Assembly: GCA_007026445.1 (NCBI GenBank)
Contig: VDMD01000029.1
Span: forward strand, 1-64,000
From: Schizophyllum amplum
Taxonomy: Eukaryota; Basidiomycota; Agaricomycetes; Agaricales; Schizophyllaceae
DNA: 64,000 nucleotides
Direction: 5' to 3'
Shown here: piece after piece, positions 1 through 12,954 of the stretch
How positions within the stretch are numbered: the first letter of the stretch is position 1
Layout of the letters: the number at the start of each line of letters is the position of its first letter
Notes under the pieces: model-generated
The model's input: the letters and a program-made list of their open reading frames with translations, nothing else
What the model was told of the DNA's origin: nothing
The model's database searches: none
Position numbers and translations under genes: made by a program

Positions 1-2848
1 GCCTCGGGGCAAGACACTATGCTTGTTGACGCTGAAGACGGGCGGCGGTGTGTCGTAAAATGCGCTGTTCTTAACTTTTCGAGGGGAGGTGCATGGATTG
101 GGGATGTCGCGTGCTTGGAATGCAAGGTGCCCGCTTGGGCGGGGCCTGCTCGTGCACCCGTTGAAGCAGGCCGGCTCGCATGGACGGGCTGCTGCTGACC
201 TGCGCGCGCATCCCCTCATCTCCATGACGCGGTCGCTTGCTACACAAGGCACCCGCCCGCACAAGGCACTCGACAGCGAAGGACGACGGAGGTCGCTAAG
301 GATCTCCTTGGACAACGAGGAACGGCGCGCTGCTAGGTTCAAAAGCCGCATGTGCTTTGTCCAGGCGACCGACCTGCAAACGGGACGCTACGGTACTCAT
401 GCACCTCTATCGGCCTCAGCCGTTCGACGACTTGCCTGCGGTTGATAAGCATGTGCTCCCTCGGTCCCGTTCTCGAGGTGCGCTCGGCGAAAGCCGACGG
501 GGTCTCCTCGCTTGAGAGGCCGCACGACTGCGTGTAGCCATGAGGGAGGGACCAACATGCAGACCTCAGCTCGAGGACGTGCGCCGAAAATAAGCCCCTG
601 GTTGGTCGGACGCCGTGTATGGTTCGGGACAAGGGAGCGTCCGGAAAGCCTTGCGTAACAAATTACTTCCCTTGCTTTTCCCCAACTCTCACCCCCTCCC
701 TCTGACGATCTCGCCCAGTGAGTCGATGCAGGTTACTGGTATGGTGAGTAAGCTATCCCTATCCATTCGTACGCGTCCTCATCCTGATTCTCTCGACAGA
801 GCGGCAAGGGATGCACCGAATAGCTTGCCGCGCGTGTCACTCTACCGGCGACCGCCGCGTGCTACATCCTGGCGATCCCTTGTTTGGGAAGGTTGGCATG
901 TCAGGTGTCGCTTACGGCCATACAAGCGACTCGCAACCCATCGAGTAACGGTCTTCATCGCTCGTTTGACGGGCTCTCAGCAGGGATGGGGGACAAGACC
1001 GCTTTCTCGCCGCATGCATCAACATCCCGGTCATTTCGACATTGCTCAATGCTATCTATCTCGTCACAGGGCCGCGTCGCCCTCGACAGCACCGTTGGCG
1101 CACCATCGAGCTGCGAGCCTCTAAAAGTTGGACCGCGAACGATCTCCTGTATTCGTCCTGCCGATGTGAGTTACAGTATCCGTCGTGCTTTAGTACCCTT
1201 GGCATAAAGACAAACGAGATGGACGGGACACGAAGCATGTACTCCTCAACATATCCGCACATCACGCCTCTCGCGAGAGCGAAGGACATCCAGGACGTTG
1301 GTGATAGCGTCTACCTCTCTGTATTTCACTGATTCCGCCTTTGTAGTAGCTTGTCCTACCGATTGTCATCGTCATGAACTGCCACATATTATTCTCGCAG
1401 CTCGCCTAGTTGTCTTCTTCGCTACGACCGGCACCTACCAGAGCGGACGTCTCACTGCTGGATGATGTCCAACGGGCTCACGCATCTTTGAAGGAGCCTG
1501 CGCGAACCGAACTGCACTCTGGCCAACCACCGCCGCTGGAGGCGTGGGATTATGGGCATGCACAGCCGCATCGGGGGATCGGGGACGGCGCACAGCCACA
1601 TCGTGCCTTCCAATCTCAGTCGATTGGGTCCGCCGGCGATGACGGGCCTCCGACTGCCTCCGTTCATTGGGGGAGTCGGCCGTGCTGACCGGGCTTCATC
1701 CTTCCGCGCTCGTGGAAACTCTGCTGGAGTGCATGCGCGTCTTCTGCTATTGGCGATGGAGTGAACTCATGTCCTGACAGAGCGGTAGAAGGGGGCCTCC
1801 GAGGACGACCCGGGGCGCATGGCCTCCGACCAGTCGAGGAACTTGGAGAAGTACTAGGATCTGAATTCGACTGGCTGACTGTATGGAATTGGCGGCCGCT
1901 CGCGCACAGGTCAGGACATTATGCATTATGCCTCTGATCCGTCGCTGACCGCACTGCCAGCTGATGATTGGTGGCGATCTGCCGAGGCTTGCCGCCGGTC
2001 TCTATGCTGCACCGGTGTATAATCTTCGCCATTCATCTCTGCGCCCAGAGGCAGTCGTCCTCATGCAACATTGCTTCTGAGATTGCTATACTGGCTTTTG
2101 TGGCTAGGCGCGCGCTTATGGTCTTTGCTTCTGGTTCCCCTTCGTGGCCATCTGCTTGCTACGGCGCCTCATAACAAGCGAGGAAGGCTATCGGTCAATA
2201 GGCGTGGGACCGCCTCGATATACACGGACGATATCGACGACATCGACGATTTGGTGCACTCACTAGGCGCGCCTCAGAAGTCGGACATGCCCCCATCGTC
2301 GCCTAACCTATGTGTTCGTCCCACTTCTCGTGCGCCGCCGTCGCTTCTCGAGCCTCGAGCCGATGTATCTAAGACCGGCTTCCACGGCCATTGCTGTCGT
2401 CCGCCCTCATCTCGCTCTCATGCCAGCTCGTCCTCACTCTATTCTCACTGGTCTTTGTCTGCGCACTGGGCCAGCCCGCCTGATGCTCGACCAGCTCGCG
2501 CACCATCTGTTCGCTCATCTCCCTTTTGCGATGCGACTCTCCGGGCAAGAACTCCGGTTCGTCAGCGTTACTAAATGGATTCCGAAGCCCTTCGACGATG
2601 AATCAGCTGTGATTTCCTACTCTTGACTCATTCGACTGACTGCGTTGTAGGCTCAAGGCCCGTTTACTGCACCGAGATATCTATAATACAAGTAGAGTAA
2701 ACATGCCAAAAGTACTGTACATATGTACGATGATCAACAATAGAAAGAAAATTCAGAGCATAAAAACACCTGGGAAAGCAAGTAAGTAGGTCGTGAGTAG
2801 GTCGTCAAAAGCATGAAGATGAACAGCGCCATCGACGGCGATGTCCGC
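1..2848. other. Left edge, no gene assigned
   Basis: I could not build a gene here. There are only short open stretches that overlap in several frames. The longest with protein-like composition runs in the plus strand at about 2312-2626 (about 100 codons, ending in a stop), preceded by a hydrophobic stretch near 2071-2170 in another frame. They may be decayed exons, but no family motif is visible. The last part, from about 2650, is the AT-richer 3' flank of the transporter that follows on the minus strand. Confidence 0.5.
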
Positions 2849-5046
2849 TCAAACGGCAGCAGAGCCTTGGGAGCCGATTGCGCGCGCATCCAAGAGCGTT
2901 TGCAGGATCTTGCTCCGCCGTCCAGACTCGTCCTGGGCAGTAGAGTCGCGAAACACCGCATCCATGTCTTCGAGAGAGCGTCCCTTCGTCTCGGGAACGA
3001 AGACTGCATGCGTATTCGTGAGCACATGCACGCCCAGATAGCCGCAAGCCCAACTCACAGTACACCCAAACGAGACTGAGCAGCGCAAAGCATGCGTAAA
3101 ATGCAAAGGCCGCGTAGGGCTTTGCCGAGTTCAATGGCGGCGTGATCAGCCCGACCTAGCGCTCGTTCGTTAGCATCCCGCCTTTTGAGTGCTCCTGGCT
3201 TATATCAACACTCACAATGAAGTTGCTGAACCACAGCGTTGCCACGCTGATCGCCACGCCCTTCGCGCGCATCGACGACGGGAAGACCTCCGGTGGCAGA
3301 GCCCAGCTCACCGGGCCCCACGTCGCGCCATAGCTCAGCATGAAGAAGAAGACGAGAGCCACGCCAGCCCACCCCGCGCCGCGGTGTGCGTCCCAGTTCG
3401 TATAGCAGCTGCCGATGATGGCAGCGACGGCTGTGTGGCAGAGGTCGAGCAGGGTGGAGCCGATGAGCAGGAGGCGGCGTCGGCCGGACTGGTCGAGAAG
3501 GGCGATGGTGGGCAGACAGCCGACGAGTTGGAGAGTGTTCCTTGGGGGAGATGAGTGAGGCGATGGAGGGTAATGAGGATAGACGTACATGATGCCGGAC
3601 ATGAGAATCGATGTGTTGTCGTCGAGGCCGAGGGAGGCGAGAGCGTAGGCGCACTGCAGCAGTTGTGAGCTCCTCGGTGTGGCATGCCAGAAACGCACTA
3701 GTAGATAAGCGCGTTGATGCCCGTGAACTGCTGGAAGCCCGCAACGCCAGCGCCTACCATCGTGCGCTTGATATACCGCTTGCTAAACGCATCCTGCCAC
3801 TCCTTCGCCTCCTTCACGAACGCCTTCCACAAGCTGGGCGTTCTTCTCCTCGAGCCGCTCTGCAGGGAGGGATGGCGAAGGGCCGCGGCCTCCTTGTTGA
3901 CCGCAACCTCGGCGAGGATGTTGAGGTGCTCCGCCTGGACACGCGGATCGTGCTCGGGCAGGTTGCGCAGGCGAGCGAGGGAAGCGAGACTTTCGTCGTA
4001 GCGCTTCTGCATGGCGAGCCAGCGGGGGAGTATGGGAGGAACCAGGCGCCGACGAAGAGGATGACACCGGGGATGAGTTGGAGGCCGAAGGGCAGGCGCC
4101 AGGAGACTGCAGAGTTGATGTAGCGGGTGCCGAAGGTCAGCCAGTATGCGATGACCTGGAAGAAGTTCAGCGGGGAGCATGCTGAGGGCTGGGTAGGAAC
4201 GTACTACGCCGATGACGATCATGATCTGCTCCCATACCAGCAACGCGCCGCGAACGTGAGGGGGGGAGATCTCGGATATATATAGTGGCGCCGTGGCTGG
4301 GTACATGCGTCAATCCCGGCGCGATATTGAAGTCGAAGACAACTCACAGCTGAGGAGGCCGATGCCTACACCGCCCAGTAATCTGCCCACGATCAATTGC
4401 GAGTACGAATACGTCGCAGTCTGCAAGATCGAACCGACCACGAACCAAACGGAACCTATCATGAGGGCGCGCTGCGCGAAAATCGGTCTGCGAGAAGACC
4501 TGTCTGTGCGGCGCCTAACAAAGATCGGTCAGCAACACAGAAGACAAGAGAGTAAGTCCACATACCAAGCATCGCGCCCAGCTCGAGAATAGCGGTCAAC
4601 AAGCCCTTATGAAGCTTGAATTGGAGTAGTCGGACGAGACTTGCGATACAGTCTGTCGGAAGATGATGAGAGGCGATAGAGCTAATGAGAGGTATGATAT
4701 ACCTTCAAGAAATGGTCCATGACCAGGGTGACGCTGATGACTCCTTGGTCATAACCGAAAGTCAGTCCACCAAACGACGCCATGATAGCGCACAGCAGCG
4801 CCGCCTTGTTGTCCAAAACGGCCTTGAGACCTTAAGAGGCAAGCTTTATGAGCTCGTGCACGTTGCAAAAGAGGATATATGCGTACTCGAGGCACCGTAC
4901 GCTAGTGACAGGGATTGCGGATTGTTGACGAAGAACGCGACGGGGTCGTCCACAGTCTCCTCAACATGCTGAAGTGCGGCATCCGGTGGCAGAATGGCGT
5001 CGAGGGTGTTATCGAGAGCGGGCTTGGGTTCCGGGAGGAGCGCCAT
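2849..5046 (-). pseudogene. MFS sugar transporter, apparently frameshifted
   Basis: This reads as a 12-helix major facilitator sugar porter, a plasma-membrane hexose or related sugar carrier. Family signatures are clear: FGYDQGVIS after the first helix, PLYISEISPPHVRGAL in the central loop, GFQQFTGINALIYY in helix 7, and the PETKGRSLEDMDAVF tail. I choose the ATG at 5046 because it gives a typical cytosolic N-terminus, and the TGA is at 2849. About eight introns can be placed, for example after MIVIGV with the reading resuming at VIAYW. Three places need an extra base to stay in frame: near 4470-4475 (after ADRFSR), at a run of five G at 4024-4028 (before RWLAMQKRYDE), and near 3638-3642 (between YAPTL and ASLGL). 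The last could be avoided by an unusually short 29 bp intron, but the other two have no escape I can see. So it is a pseudogene, or the bases were miscalled. Substrate is not readable. Confidence 0.75.
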
Positions 5047-6298
5047 GAGAGCTGAAGTGAGATGAGCGGGGAAGAGGCGCTCGCGTTACCTGAGGTACTG
5101 GGGAAGCGTTGGCAGGATAGGCTGCCTTTTATGCCGGTCGGGACCGAGGGAAGTGGCTGGGGAACCTGTATGTATTTCACATGGAGGTTTGAAATTCCTT
5201 TGGAAGACTAAACGGGCCCAAATACAGCGCATCGGAGGATCTGTGAGAAGATGTGCGTGGTCAGATCATCGTGGATGCCTCTGAGACGCCCGGAGCACAG
5301 AAATATGGACCAAAACGAGCTTTGCGCCACCCATAAATCCAGCGAAGCTCTGCTGAGGCTCCGATACCCCACACTGCGCTTGCATGTCCGAGCTTTCGAG
5401 AAGTTTCCGTTGCTTTGTTCGATGAGCTTCAAGCTTCAACTTTGAAGAACGCATGTTCGCATGGCGATACAAGTCGAAATGTGTATGCCCTGATCCGTCG
5501 CAAAGGATTGCAATTGTGTGCCTTCTGCGCGCCTTGTTCAGGGAGGATTTTCTTGCATTCGACTGCATACATGCGTATCCATACTACAGTATTGGCTACT
5601 GAGGGTCCGTGAGCTCTCTGATGATAAAACAAAGTGTGTGGCGAATGTAGATGTGTTCCTTATCATCGACACCATCGGCAACACGAGTGTTTCCCGGGGA
5701 TTATCGGGCTAATGGAACAGTCGAGAATAAGCGCTCACCTTCCAAGCTGAGCTTCAATGATCCCTCCAGTCATCCAGACTTGCGTCAGATCCTAGTCAAA
5801 CCCCATCTCAGAACTGGAGGCGGTCGGGCACACGGTGGTTCAATGGTGGTTGTTCAGATGAAAGCCGAGCGTGAGAGACGGCGATCAACACGCGAACACG
5901 TGCCTATCCGCGTATGTGCAAGTGTTTGGGAAGGGACGCGTTTGGATTTTCCTCTTGCTTCCGTTCCTCCATCATCTGCTCGTGTCAGGGTTGATCCCAT
6001 TTCGCAGTCTGACATAGAGCTGGCTCTGATCTTCTGCAGCTTGCTTATGTGCGTCGTCCTTGTCTCTACATCCACGCGCATACTGACCTCGGTGCAGCGT
6101 ACATTGGCGCAGGTGAAGGATTCCCTCTTACTGCTAGACACTCATCACAACTATGTCCATTCAGGACGACCATCACAACACTCCTTTCATCTACACGCTG
6201 TCATTCTGCTCTCTCAGCATCACTAGGTCGCCGCCAACACGATCACCCGATCAGCATATCACGCACCGTCGCTTGTCTATCCTGCTTGAAGATTCGCC
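5047..6298. other. Intergenic, no gene assigned
   Basis: This lies between the divergently read transporter (minus) and kinase (plus) and should hold both promoters. Open stretches at about 5251-5612 and 5651-6226 show no family pattern and overlap in several frames. I see no repeat or RNA gene. Confidence 0.5.
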
Positions 6299-7786
6299 AT
6301 GCCTTCGCGTCTCTCAGATCTCCTCCCCGACTTTGCTGGCATGACGGTTGATCGCTTTCACCTTCTGGAAAGGCTGGGAAAAGGAAGCTTTGCCTCCGTC
6401 TACAGCTGTGTCGACGTCTCTCTTCCCAAAACCGAGTCCCCTCAATACGCTATCAAGTGCATGCTCGCTCCAGAAACAGGATCAAAGCACGAAGAAGCCT
6501 TGGATCGTGAACTCGAACTCCACGCTCGTGTCAGCTCGCACCCGAACATCGTCACCTTACACGACGTGATCTGGGCCGGCCCCTACGTCTTCATGATTCT
6601 TGATCTTTGCGACTGCGAGCTCGTCGCGGCGATCGAGGGTGACAACTTCCACGAGCAAGACAATCGGGTCACAGGCGCTTTCCTCCAGCTTCTCGGCGCT
6701 GTCGAGTATTGTCACGACAACGACGTCTTTCACCGCGACCTCAAGCCGGAGAACATCTTGTACTCATATTCTACAGGGCAGGTTTACCTGGCAGATTTTG
6801 GCCTCAGCTCAGACGAGAAATTCTCTTGCACGCGCGGGTGCGGTACGGGTCATTATATGAGCCCTGGTGCGTTGTGAGCTATGTACGCGGCCTATGATAA
6901 TCATAATTCACATATAGAGTGCATCGGGGAAGATGTGTCGGTGTTAACGTACTCAAATAGTGCGAACGACGTCTGGGCGCTGGGCGTCATATTCGTCAAC
7001 ATTCTCAGCAAACGTCGCCCGTGGCACAAGGCCGTCATGCGCGACCCCTGCTTCGCCGCCTTCGTCAACAATCCAGACTGGATCTACGACTCGCTGCCGG
7101 TCAGCAGCTCCGCGAGTGCCATCGTTAAGCGCGTGTTTGAGGTTGATCCTCTACGCCGCTTATGTTTGCCCGAATTTCGACGGAGCGTGGTGGAGGTCGA
7201 CACGTTTTTCAAGCCCGAGCTGGAACCGGAGGCGCAGGGACATGACGATGTCGTTCGCAAGGATGCTGCGCAGTCCTTTGCGGATGCTGCCCCAGGCGGG
7301 TACAGTCCTGCCCTCCGCTCGGTCGAACAGAACCGTGTCGCACTGGCGGACTCGCCTAAGGGTCGCGGCCCGCCTCTGGTCGATGTGCGCCTGAATGCTG
7401 GGCTGGTCCCGGCTACTTTCGCCACCAGCGAGACGATCTCATCGATGCGTTTGAGTGCGACGGGGGACAGCTATGCAGGCGATGCCTTACTATCGAGCGC
7501 TGGGAGCTCGTACGACCTCGTCACGCCCATGGGGCATACCGTCGACCGGGGATGCGTAGCGACTACCACCAATATGGCCTCGTTCGCGCCGTCGATGCCG
7601 CCGGCCGGTATTGACCCTGCGTGCGAGCGGCAGCGCATGATAGGGGACATGGCAGAGAGGTTGAAGGGCTTGGAGGTCCGCAGCCGGGCTGTGGGGGACG
7701 CGTTGGACGCGCGGATTCAGAAGAACAGGGCCCTGCTGTGCAGGCTCATCGGTCAGTATGGGCAGCTCCGTAGTGGCGTTCTGTAG
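6299..7786 (+). CDS. Ser/Thr protein kinase, RAN1/VHS1/SKS1 type
   Basis: A protein kinase of about 478 residues in two exons (6299-6866 and 6918-7786; intron starts GTGCGT and ends ATAG). The catalytic domain fills roughly residues 15-290. It has the glycine loop GKGSFASVY, the ATP-binding lysine in YAIKCM, the catalytic HRDLKPEN, DFG in LADFGLSSD, and the APE-equivalent HYMSPE, which is formed across the intron. DVWALGVIFVNIL is the usual helix F segment. The pattern best fits the nutrient and meiosis kinases of the fungal Ran1/Pat1, Vhs1 and Sks1 group. The C-terminal 190 residues are low in motifs and end in a short helical segment rich in Arg and Glu. All active-site residues are present, so it should be active. 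The substrate cannot be inferred. The start gives the only full N-lobe. Confidence 0.9.
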
Positions 7787-8013
7787 TACGTGCTGGTTAC
7801 TGTACTTACGGGACGGTGCGCGGATAGGTTGTATGTTGGCTCAGGCTATTATAGTGATGCTATAACCGGTACCGGCCTTGCGTGCCGGTCCGGTCCTCGG
7901 ACTCGGTCAGCTGGCTCTTGGGTTCATGTTCGACTCCGATGTGGGGTCGTGAGTGCAGCACTCTTGTTTCTAACGCTCACAGCGACGAGAGCTCAACTTG
8001 AGATCTGCTAGGA

Positions 8014-9575
8014 ATGGCGTCGAGGCAGATCCCGCGGACAACACGTTCTGTGGTGATCCAGAAACAAGCGAGCGCGAGGAAGCCAGCGTACCATGACGCT
8101 GTCATAGTCGAGCGGGACATCCCTGCGCTTCAGCAGGGCGAGGTGCTCGTCAAGATGTCGGCGTGCGCGTTCAATCACAGGGAGGTGAGCGACCGGAATG
8201 CGTACTATATTCCAAACTCTCCAAGTTACTGAGGCATGCCGTGCACTTCAGCTATGGCAGAGAATGGGTACGTATACTTCGCGTTGACGGACGAGGTCTC
8301 CATGCTGATATTTAGTACACCTGATGCAGGCCTTTATCCTGGAATCTTCTTCGGAGCCACGTTCGGTGCAGACGGTGCTGGTACGCTTCGCTATAGTCAT
8401 TATCATCGTCTTTGCAATTAGGCTGAATCTGTGCAGGAACTGTAATTGCTGCCTACGACCCCGAGGACGCGCTCCTCGAAAAGCGCGTCTTCCTGACCCC
8501 CATGCGTGGGTGGAAGTCGAACCCAGATGGACCAGAGTCCAAGTCAGTGCCCTCTCACCTTTTCGACTGTGCTACTCACAGATTCCCCTAGGTTTGCCAT
8601 CCTTGGCGGTGGGCGTCAGCCGCCCATTGGCACGTTTAGCGAGTATGTCGTCGTCGAGCGGGACGAGGTCATCCCAAGCCCGGCGCATCTCGATGATGTG
8701 CAGGTTGCGGCTTGGCCGCTCGCTGGTCTGACTGCTTGGAGGTGCGGCGTCACAGTACTGCACATCCTGACGAGTAGCGCTCACTCAGCGTCCGTACTCA
8801 GAGCAGCAATGAACAATGCGAACGTGCAGCCAGGCCACCGGGTGCTGATTACAGGTATCGGTGGCGGGGTCGCCCTGACGGCGATGCAGCTCTGCATTGC
8901 ACGTGGGGCGACTGTGTACGTGACAAGCTCCAGCCCAGACAAGATCAGGCGCGCCGTCGAGCTGGGCGCGAAAGCGGGCTTCAACTACAAAGATCGTGCG
9001 TGCAGTCTCTTCAATGCTCGTCGCTCTTCAGAAGTTCGCTCACGCATCCACGTCAGAGGCCTGGCCTTCCCAGCTGGGTGCGGTGCTGAAGGAAGAAGGT
9101 GCCATGCTAGATGGTGTGATTGACGCTGGCGGTGGGGACATCCTCACGCAGATGAGCCCAATTTTGAAGCACGGCGGGCGCGTGGCGTGCTATGGCATGT
9201 GCGTACCATTTCATTGTTGACCTTGCTGGTTTGCTGAGACTCGAGCCTGCGAACAGGACCGCGAGCCCCAAGATCAGTATGACCATGCCTGTCGTCTTGC
9301 GAAATCAGAAACTCATGGGTGCGTGTAGATATTCTCGTCGCTCCTCGCTTCCCAAAGACAGAATTGCTGATATTTCTACAGGCTCGACCATGGGCTCGCT
9401 GAAAGACATGAAGGATGCGACTGCCTTCATGGAAGAGCACAAGATAGTGCCCATCGTATCGGACGTCTTGAAGGGACTGGACGCCGTCGAGCAGGGCTTC
9501 GATCTCATGAAGCGGGGAGGCCAGTTCGGGAAAATCGTCATCGACATGCGAGGCAACAAAGGCGCGAAGCTGTAG
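8014..9575 (+). CDS. Medium-chain dehydrogenase/reductase (quinone oxidoreductase-like)
   Basis: An NAD(P)H-dependent oxidoreductase of the zinc-free quinone oxidoreductase / YIM1-like branch of the medium-chain superfamily. The GroES-like N-lobe reads EVLVKMSACAFNHREL, then FGATFGADGAGTV. The Rossmann part carries VLITGIGGGVALTAMQLC (GxGxxG-like) and TVYVTSSSPDKI. The C-terminus ends GGQFGKIVIDMRG. No structural-zinc cysteine cluster is visible. At least seven introns are needed, all with good GT-AG sites, and the reading frame is kept throughout. One internal exon is only 16 bp (8252-8267) and supplies most of LWQRMG. Exon 1 ends at the GGGAG before GTGAGC. The gene follows the kinase by 227 bp on the same strand and faces OXR1 tail to tail. 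The exact substrate is unknown. Confidence 0.85.
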
Positions 9576-9920
9576 CGCGAGTGTACACAGTGACCTCGCC
9601 CGTATCTTTCTCCTGTTGGTAGTGTTTAGAAGCCTCTCCGTCACAACAGTATCGCATCAACATGTACATATACTAGAATCCAAATTCCAGGACGCATCGT
9701 CTATGACTAGCTACTCATGCATGGCAAGCGACATCGGATATAAGGGGACGCAACAAGACGAATAAGTTACCATGCATAGAAATACAACAGCCGATCCATC
9801 GTTCACAAGCACACTGACCCGTCATTCACAAGCGTTCCACTGTTCCCGTACATTATGACACCGGGTCATCGCACACAAGCGCCTATCCAGGCTGTCCAGT
9901 TCCCCTTCATATCGGCAGCC
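9576..9920. other. Convergent 3' flanks
   Basis: This 345 bp stretch lies between the stop codons of the oxidoreductase (plus) and the TLDc gene (minus). It is less GC-rich than its neighbours and contains no open frame of note. I take it as the two 3' untranslated regions. Confidence 0.5.
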
Positions 9921-12137
9921 TCAGGACCCCACACCCCACACCTCGAGCCCGACGCACTCGAACTGCACAGCCCGGCCTTTTTTGGCGCCTGGCGAGCATA
10001 AAGGGTCGTTGTCAAACGTCGGACACCGCGCGGAGGAGCCATCGAACAGCGACTCGTCGAGCCAAATGCCGTACTGCCCGTCGCTGGGTGTCGAGAGGTC
10101 AGCAAGCCTGCATATATGCTCATCCGACGCGCATATATACGCCGTCAGCCCGTGGGTACGGGCTGGCAAACATGCGAATAGCAGAACACTCACCCTCCGC
10201 CGAACGAGATGTACTCCGGCTCGCAAAGCGTCACGTAGTCGTTCTTCCCCGTCCATCTGAAGACCCGGCACTTGCCCCCATCGGTCTTCTTCCACAGGAA
10301 CCTGACAAGTCATCCACCGTCAGCTTCCCGATTAAGTAAACGCATAAGCAGCCCACGCACGACTCGCCCCCGCCATAAAAGCCCTGCCCCTTACTCGGCC
10401 GTATCCCGTCCCCGAGCCACGCGCCGAACACCGTCCCGGCGCTATCCTTGATGACAACGAGTGCGCCTGTGTTGCTGCCGCTTGTTCGCCTGGTATCGAG
10501 GGCGGCCTCGCATTTGCGGTAGAGCGTGGCGAGTGAGATCCCGTGTTGGTCAAGAGAGTACAGGAGGGACCAGCTGCGCGGCAGCCGTGCGAGAGCGGGT
10601 AGGTAGGGTCGGATCTTCAAAGAGGATTAGAGAAGCGTCGACATGAGTGAGGATAAGGCGAACTTACCGAGTCTGCGATCTCATTTGTGAGGATGACCTC
10701 GGTGTTGGCGTTCCTTCCGGTGAGTACGACCCCGCCCAGCTTCTTTTGCATTACGTCGTCCACAGTCGCTGGCCTCAGCGAGCCGGGCGGCTCAGGAGGC
10801 TTAGGAGCAGCTTTACGGGTGGGCGCCGGTGCTCTGGACGAAGTGCTTGATGCCGTACCCGGAGGTGGGCGGCTGTCGCGAGAGGGATTTGCAGACGCCT
10901 GTATGTCGCGCTCGAGCTCCGTCGAGTACCCCTTGTCCCAGTCGTACGCCTCCCCGCGGAACCCGGGCGCTCCACTCGGCGGCACATATACGTGTGGTGC
11001 AAAGGGCGAGTGAGACGCAGCGGTTGCTACGAAGGGCGTGTTATGAGTTATCGTCACGGGCTGCGTGTTCGCGTGTGTCGGCGCGTGGGGGGCATCATGA
11101 GTGGGAGTGCGACCGGGATCGGTAGCCTGGCGGGTGTGCGCAGACGGTAGTATGGAGGAGAATCCTCGATCACGGATGGTAGAGAGCCAGGAGGAAGAGA
11201 GGCCGGAAAGAGTTTGATAGGACTGGGATCGCGGGGGCGAGCTGCTGATGGGGAAAGGGTACTCCGACGGCAGTTCGTTTACGGGAGTGATCGGTATGGA
11301 CGACGCGGAGTTTGACGAGGTGAGTGGTGGGGCGAGGGTGGAGGGCGTTAGCGTGGATTGTCGCGTAGGTGACCCTACGTGGTGGTGAGAGTGGTGGTGA
11401 GGTTGATGATGAGGGTGTCCGATTGTCGACTCCGAGAGGTCTGCGAGACTTGGAGGTTTCCGTGGGGTAGCCACCGGATCGAAGTCGATTAGAGACGCGT
11501 CGAATGAGGGCGCGCTTGCTGATGCTGGTGCACTGGACTGCAGTTCCCCGAACTCTTCGTCTACCTCAACGCCTGGGGACATAGTCGAAGGTGCATCGGT
11601 GATTGGTTGCCCTGACGTGCTGGACTGCCATGGTGCAGACCCGTTGCTTGAACTTGCAGACGAGAAGTAGAGTGGGTCTTCTTCGTGAAGCAGGAGCTCG
11701 TCCAGCACCTGCCGCTTGTTGCGCTCGGATGCTTCCTTTGCTTCTCGACCGAATGCATCGAAGAAATCGAGACTGGGGTTGGCGCGCGTGTGGTTTGGCT
11801 TACTGGAAGCTGGCATGGTTGGTGTTCGTGTCGGTTGAGGCGTCAAGGGAGCGAATGAAGGCTGCATGGGTGGCGGGAGTACATTCGCACTTGATGACAT
11901 GAACGATAGAGGATCCTCGTTGGCTGACACAGAGACGAACGAGCCGAAATCTGAGTCCGACACAGCGATGGGGGGACGATGTGGCGGGGCTGTCGCACGC
12001 GCGTCCATCGCGTTCTTCGCTTCGGAAGTTGGCGATGCACGCGGTGTAGGTGGCGAGAAGAGAGTTGCGAACTTGTCGAACGCTGCCTCGTCGTCCCAGG
12101 CGCCACCAGAGGCGCTCGTCGACGCTACGGAGGTCAT
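9921..12137 (-). CDS. OXR1: TLDc-domain protein, OXR1-like
   Basis: A homologue of oxidation resistance protein 1, which protects cells, notably mitochondria, from oxidative stress; TLDc proteins also bind the V-ATPase. The long first exon encodes about 490 residues of Ser/Pro/Thr-rich, probably disordered sequence, including a His-rich run. The TLDc domain then begins LTNEIADSIRPYLP and continues WSLLYSLDQHGISLATLYRKC, LVVIKDSAGTVFGAWLGDG, FLWKKTDGGKCRVFRWTG and EYISFGGGDGQYGIWLDE, ending in GLEVWGVGS. Three introns of about 50-65 bp interrupt the domain at normal GT-AG sites, and the frame is intact. I start at the ATG at 12137 (MTSVASTSASGG). The longer open frame upstream has no earlier ATG. 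The disordered N-terminus is much longer than in yeast Oxr1, as is usual in basidiomycetes. Confidence 0.9.
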
Positions 12138-12954
12138 AGCTTCGGATGAGTGATGGATACAACTGTGCACGTTCTCAGCTTACGATCCAGATGAGCATTG
12201 AACAGAACACGCACCAGTCCACTTTAAATCAGTCAGATATATTGAATCCTTCAAGTACTGACCATGCTCAGCAATGCCTTGTGCGGTCCAGACTATGTTC
12301 TCGAGAAGTGCTTTGATGAGGGACTCTCGGCCTGCAATCTTACTTCGTCGGGGTCGCTCAGCGCTCAGCGTCCAGCTTCTGATCCAGAGAGTAATGATAT
12401 TGGCAGGATAAGCTCAGTCGGAATCTGTAAGAGTCGAGGAGGAGAAACGAGGCATAATAGCGCCGCATGTCATTGTTTGGTATCCGCGCACGTGTCGAAT
12501 TCAAGTTCAACTTTCACGTGCTCTTTGGTCTTTAGAACAGCTGAGTACTTAATGAGTACTTAACTCCCTCAATTTATGCAGTCAACTTGGTATCGCTTCA
12601 GCCGTAGTACTGCTCCCTTTTTCCTCTGCTTCTGGGCACCTTTTGGTTTATAGGGGATACGAGAGGAGATGGCGCGAGATGATGACACCGCGGCTCTTCA
12701 TCGCGCCTGGCTAGCGTGGGACTTGGCGTACCAAAAGCAAAAGGAGAAGGTCTTCGGGGCGAAGAGTTTTGGGTGGGTGGCGATGGGGGCAATATTTGAG
12801 GCAGTCAAGGAACTGAAGGATGATTGACTTACCTATACACCCTGATTGGTGAGAGTACATAGTTTGAAGGAATCTCAGAATGCGTTTACAATTCTGCAGC
12901 CCAGAAGAGCGTCGAAAGGTGGCCTGCACTGGATTTGAGCTATCAAAGAACAAT
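12138..12954. other. Intergenic between OXR1 and kinase copy A
   Basis: This holds the OXR1 promoter (to about 12.5 kb) and the 3' flank of kinase-like copy A. One plus-strand open stretch at 12264-12563 has no protein-like pattern. A TTAATGAGTACTTAA-like direct duplication of GAGTACTTAA lies near 12543-12561. No gene is assigned. Confidence 0.5.

Noticed and set aside
615..1332. Cluster of open frames in the left edge that might be one multi-exon gene
   Set aside because: I tried joining them but no combination gave a recognisable protein pattern, and stops interrupt each frame.
3640..3698. A 29 bp intron that would avoid one frameshift in the transporter
   Set aside because: It inserts extra residues into the conserved YAPTL(F) segment and is shorter than any other intron here. 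Two other frame changes would remain.
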